Shown: one piece after another, positions 5,168-5,703 of the stretch | How the letters are laid out: each line of letters opens with the position of its first letter | Numbering within the stretch: the stretch's first letter is position 1 | Assembly: GCA_031275075.1 (NCBI GenBank) | Contig: JAISPI010000034.1 | Coordinates: 1-5,703 of the forward strand | Origin: Burkholderiales bacterium | GTDB taxonomy: Bacteria; Pseudomonadota; Gammaproteobacteria; Burkholderiales; Casimicrobiaceae | Direction of reading: 5' to 3' | DNA length: 5,703 nucleotides | Made by a program: the position numbers and the translations under genes | The notes under the pieces: model-generated | What the model was told of the DNA's origin: nothing | The model's input: the letters and a program-made list of their open reading frames with translations, nothing else | The model's database searches: none

Positions 5168-5703
5168 ATGTTAACCAAGATAACTTTGCTTCTGGTCTTT
5201 TTTATAGTCACGATTTATATCGGTTTTTATTTTCGCAAAAAGTCCGCCAGCGTCAGCGGATTTGTCCTGGCCGGGCGCTCCATCGGCCCGTGGTTGACCG
5301 CTTTCGCTTACGGGACAACCTATTTTTCCGCCGTTGTCTTTGTCGGATACGCAGGACAATTCGGATGGAAGTTCGGCACATCAGCCGTATGGATCGGCTT
5401 GGGCAACGCGTTTATCGGCTCGCTGTTGGCATGGGTCATCCTTGGACGACGCACACGAATCATGACGCACCATTTGAACAGCGCCACCATGCCCGAATTT
5501 TTCGGTTCGCGGTTTGATTCGAAACTGATAAAAATTGGCGCCTCGATCATTATTTTTGTTTTCCTGATTCCCTACACGGCATCACTGTATAACGGGCTTT
5601 CGCGTCTTTTCGCCATGGCGTTTGGTATAGACTTTTCGATCTGCATCATAGCGATGGCGGCTCTGACCGCGATCTATGTGGTCGCCGGCGGATATTTCGC
5701 CAC
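5168..5703 (+). CDS. sodium:solute symporter (SSS family), 3' end beyond the window
   Basis: The frame stays open from the ATG at 5168 to the window edge, giving 178 residues of a family that usually runs to roughly 450-550. It is a polytopic inner-membrane protein of the LeuT fold that couples Na+ entry to solute uptake. Predicted membrane helices lie at about 3-22, 41-62, 73-92, 120-142 and 156-177. Family-like stretches include FVLAGRSIGPWLTAFAYGTTYFSAVVFVGYAGQFGWKFG (32-70), TMPEFFGSRFDSKL (107-120) and YVVAGGYFA (170-178), which match the usual G-R-S-[LI]-G-P and MPEFF-x-x-RF patterns. The substrate cannot be deduced; sugar, proline, pantothenate and carboxylate transporters share these motifs. 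The start has AAGGG (5154-5158) 9 bases upstream. Five of its 20 isoleucines use ATA, a codon absent from neighbouring yqeY. No clear promoter is seen. Confidence 0.9.
   Translation, partial: MLTKITLLLVFFIVTIYIGFYFRKKSASVSGFVLAGRSIGPWLTAFAYGTTYFSAVVFVGYAGQFGWKFGTSAVWIGLGNAFIGSLLAWVILGRRTRIMTHHLNSATMPEFFGSRFDSKLIKIGASIIIFVFLIPYTASLYNGLSRLFAMAFGIDFSICIIAMAALTAIYVVAGGYFA

Overview
The window looks like an ordinary chromosomal housekeeping segment from a moderately GC-rich Gram-negative bacterium, most likely a betaproteobacterium. The clues are a YqjD-YqjE-YqjK envelope trio, a proteobacterial-type class I PurE, a periplasmic S13-family PBP4 with a signal peptide, RsmE beginning with MPRFF, and a CCA-encoding tRNA-Val(CAC). 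The order or genus cannot be fixed from this sequence. I found no integrase, transposase, CRISPR array, toxin-antitoxin pair or phage module.

Layout, left to right. (1) A minus-strand tRNA-Val gene at the left edge, followed by a 227-base AT-rich spacer with inverted repeats and a candidate tRNA promoter. (2) A minus-strand run read yqjD, yqjE, yqjK, purE (1944 down to 304). yqjE and yqjK overlap, and purE starts 46 bases after yqjK, so one transcript is plausible. (3) A 163-base spacer with a candidate dacB terminator and a TATAAT box for yqjD, the latter flanked by an 8-bp inverted repeat. (4) dacB on the minus strand (503 residues with the chosen start), divergent from (5) rsmE on the plus strand. 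(6) yqeY on the plus strand, with its own candidate promoter and a strong intrinsic terminator. (7) The first 178 codons of a sodium:solute symporter, cut off by the right edge. No gene-free stretch exceeds 300 bases.

The genes serve separate tasks: valine decoding, purine synthesis, inner-membrane and ribosome-associated stress proteins, peptidoglycan trimming, 16S rRNA methylation, a tRNA-amidotransferase-like accessory protein, and solute uptake. The only shared themes are envelope (YqjD/E/K, DacB, the symporter) and translation (tRNA, YqjD, RsmE, YqeY). I do not see a convincing undescribed system. The points most worth a second look are the inverted repeat centred on the yqjD -10 box, a perfect 10-bp hairpin inside yqjK, purE placed behind yqjDEK without purK, the unclear translation starts of the dacB/rsmE divergent pair, and the different codon use of the symporter.
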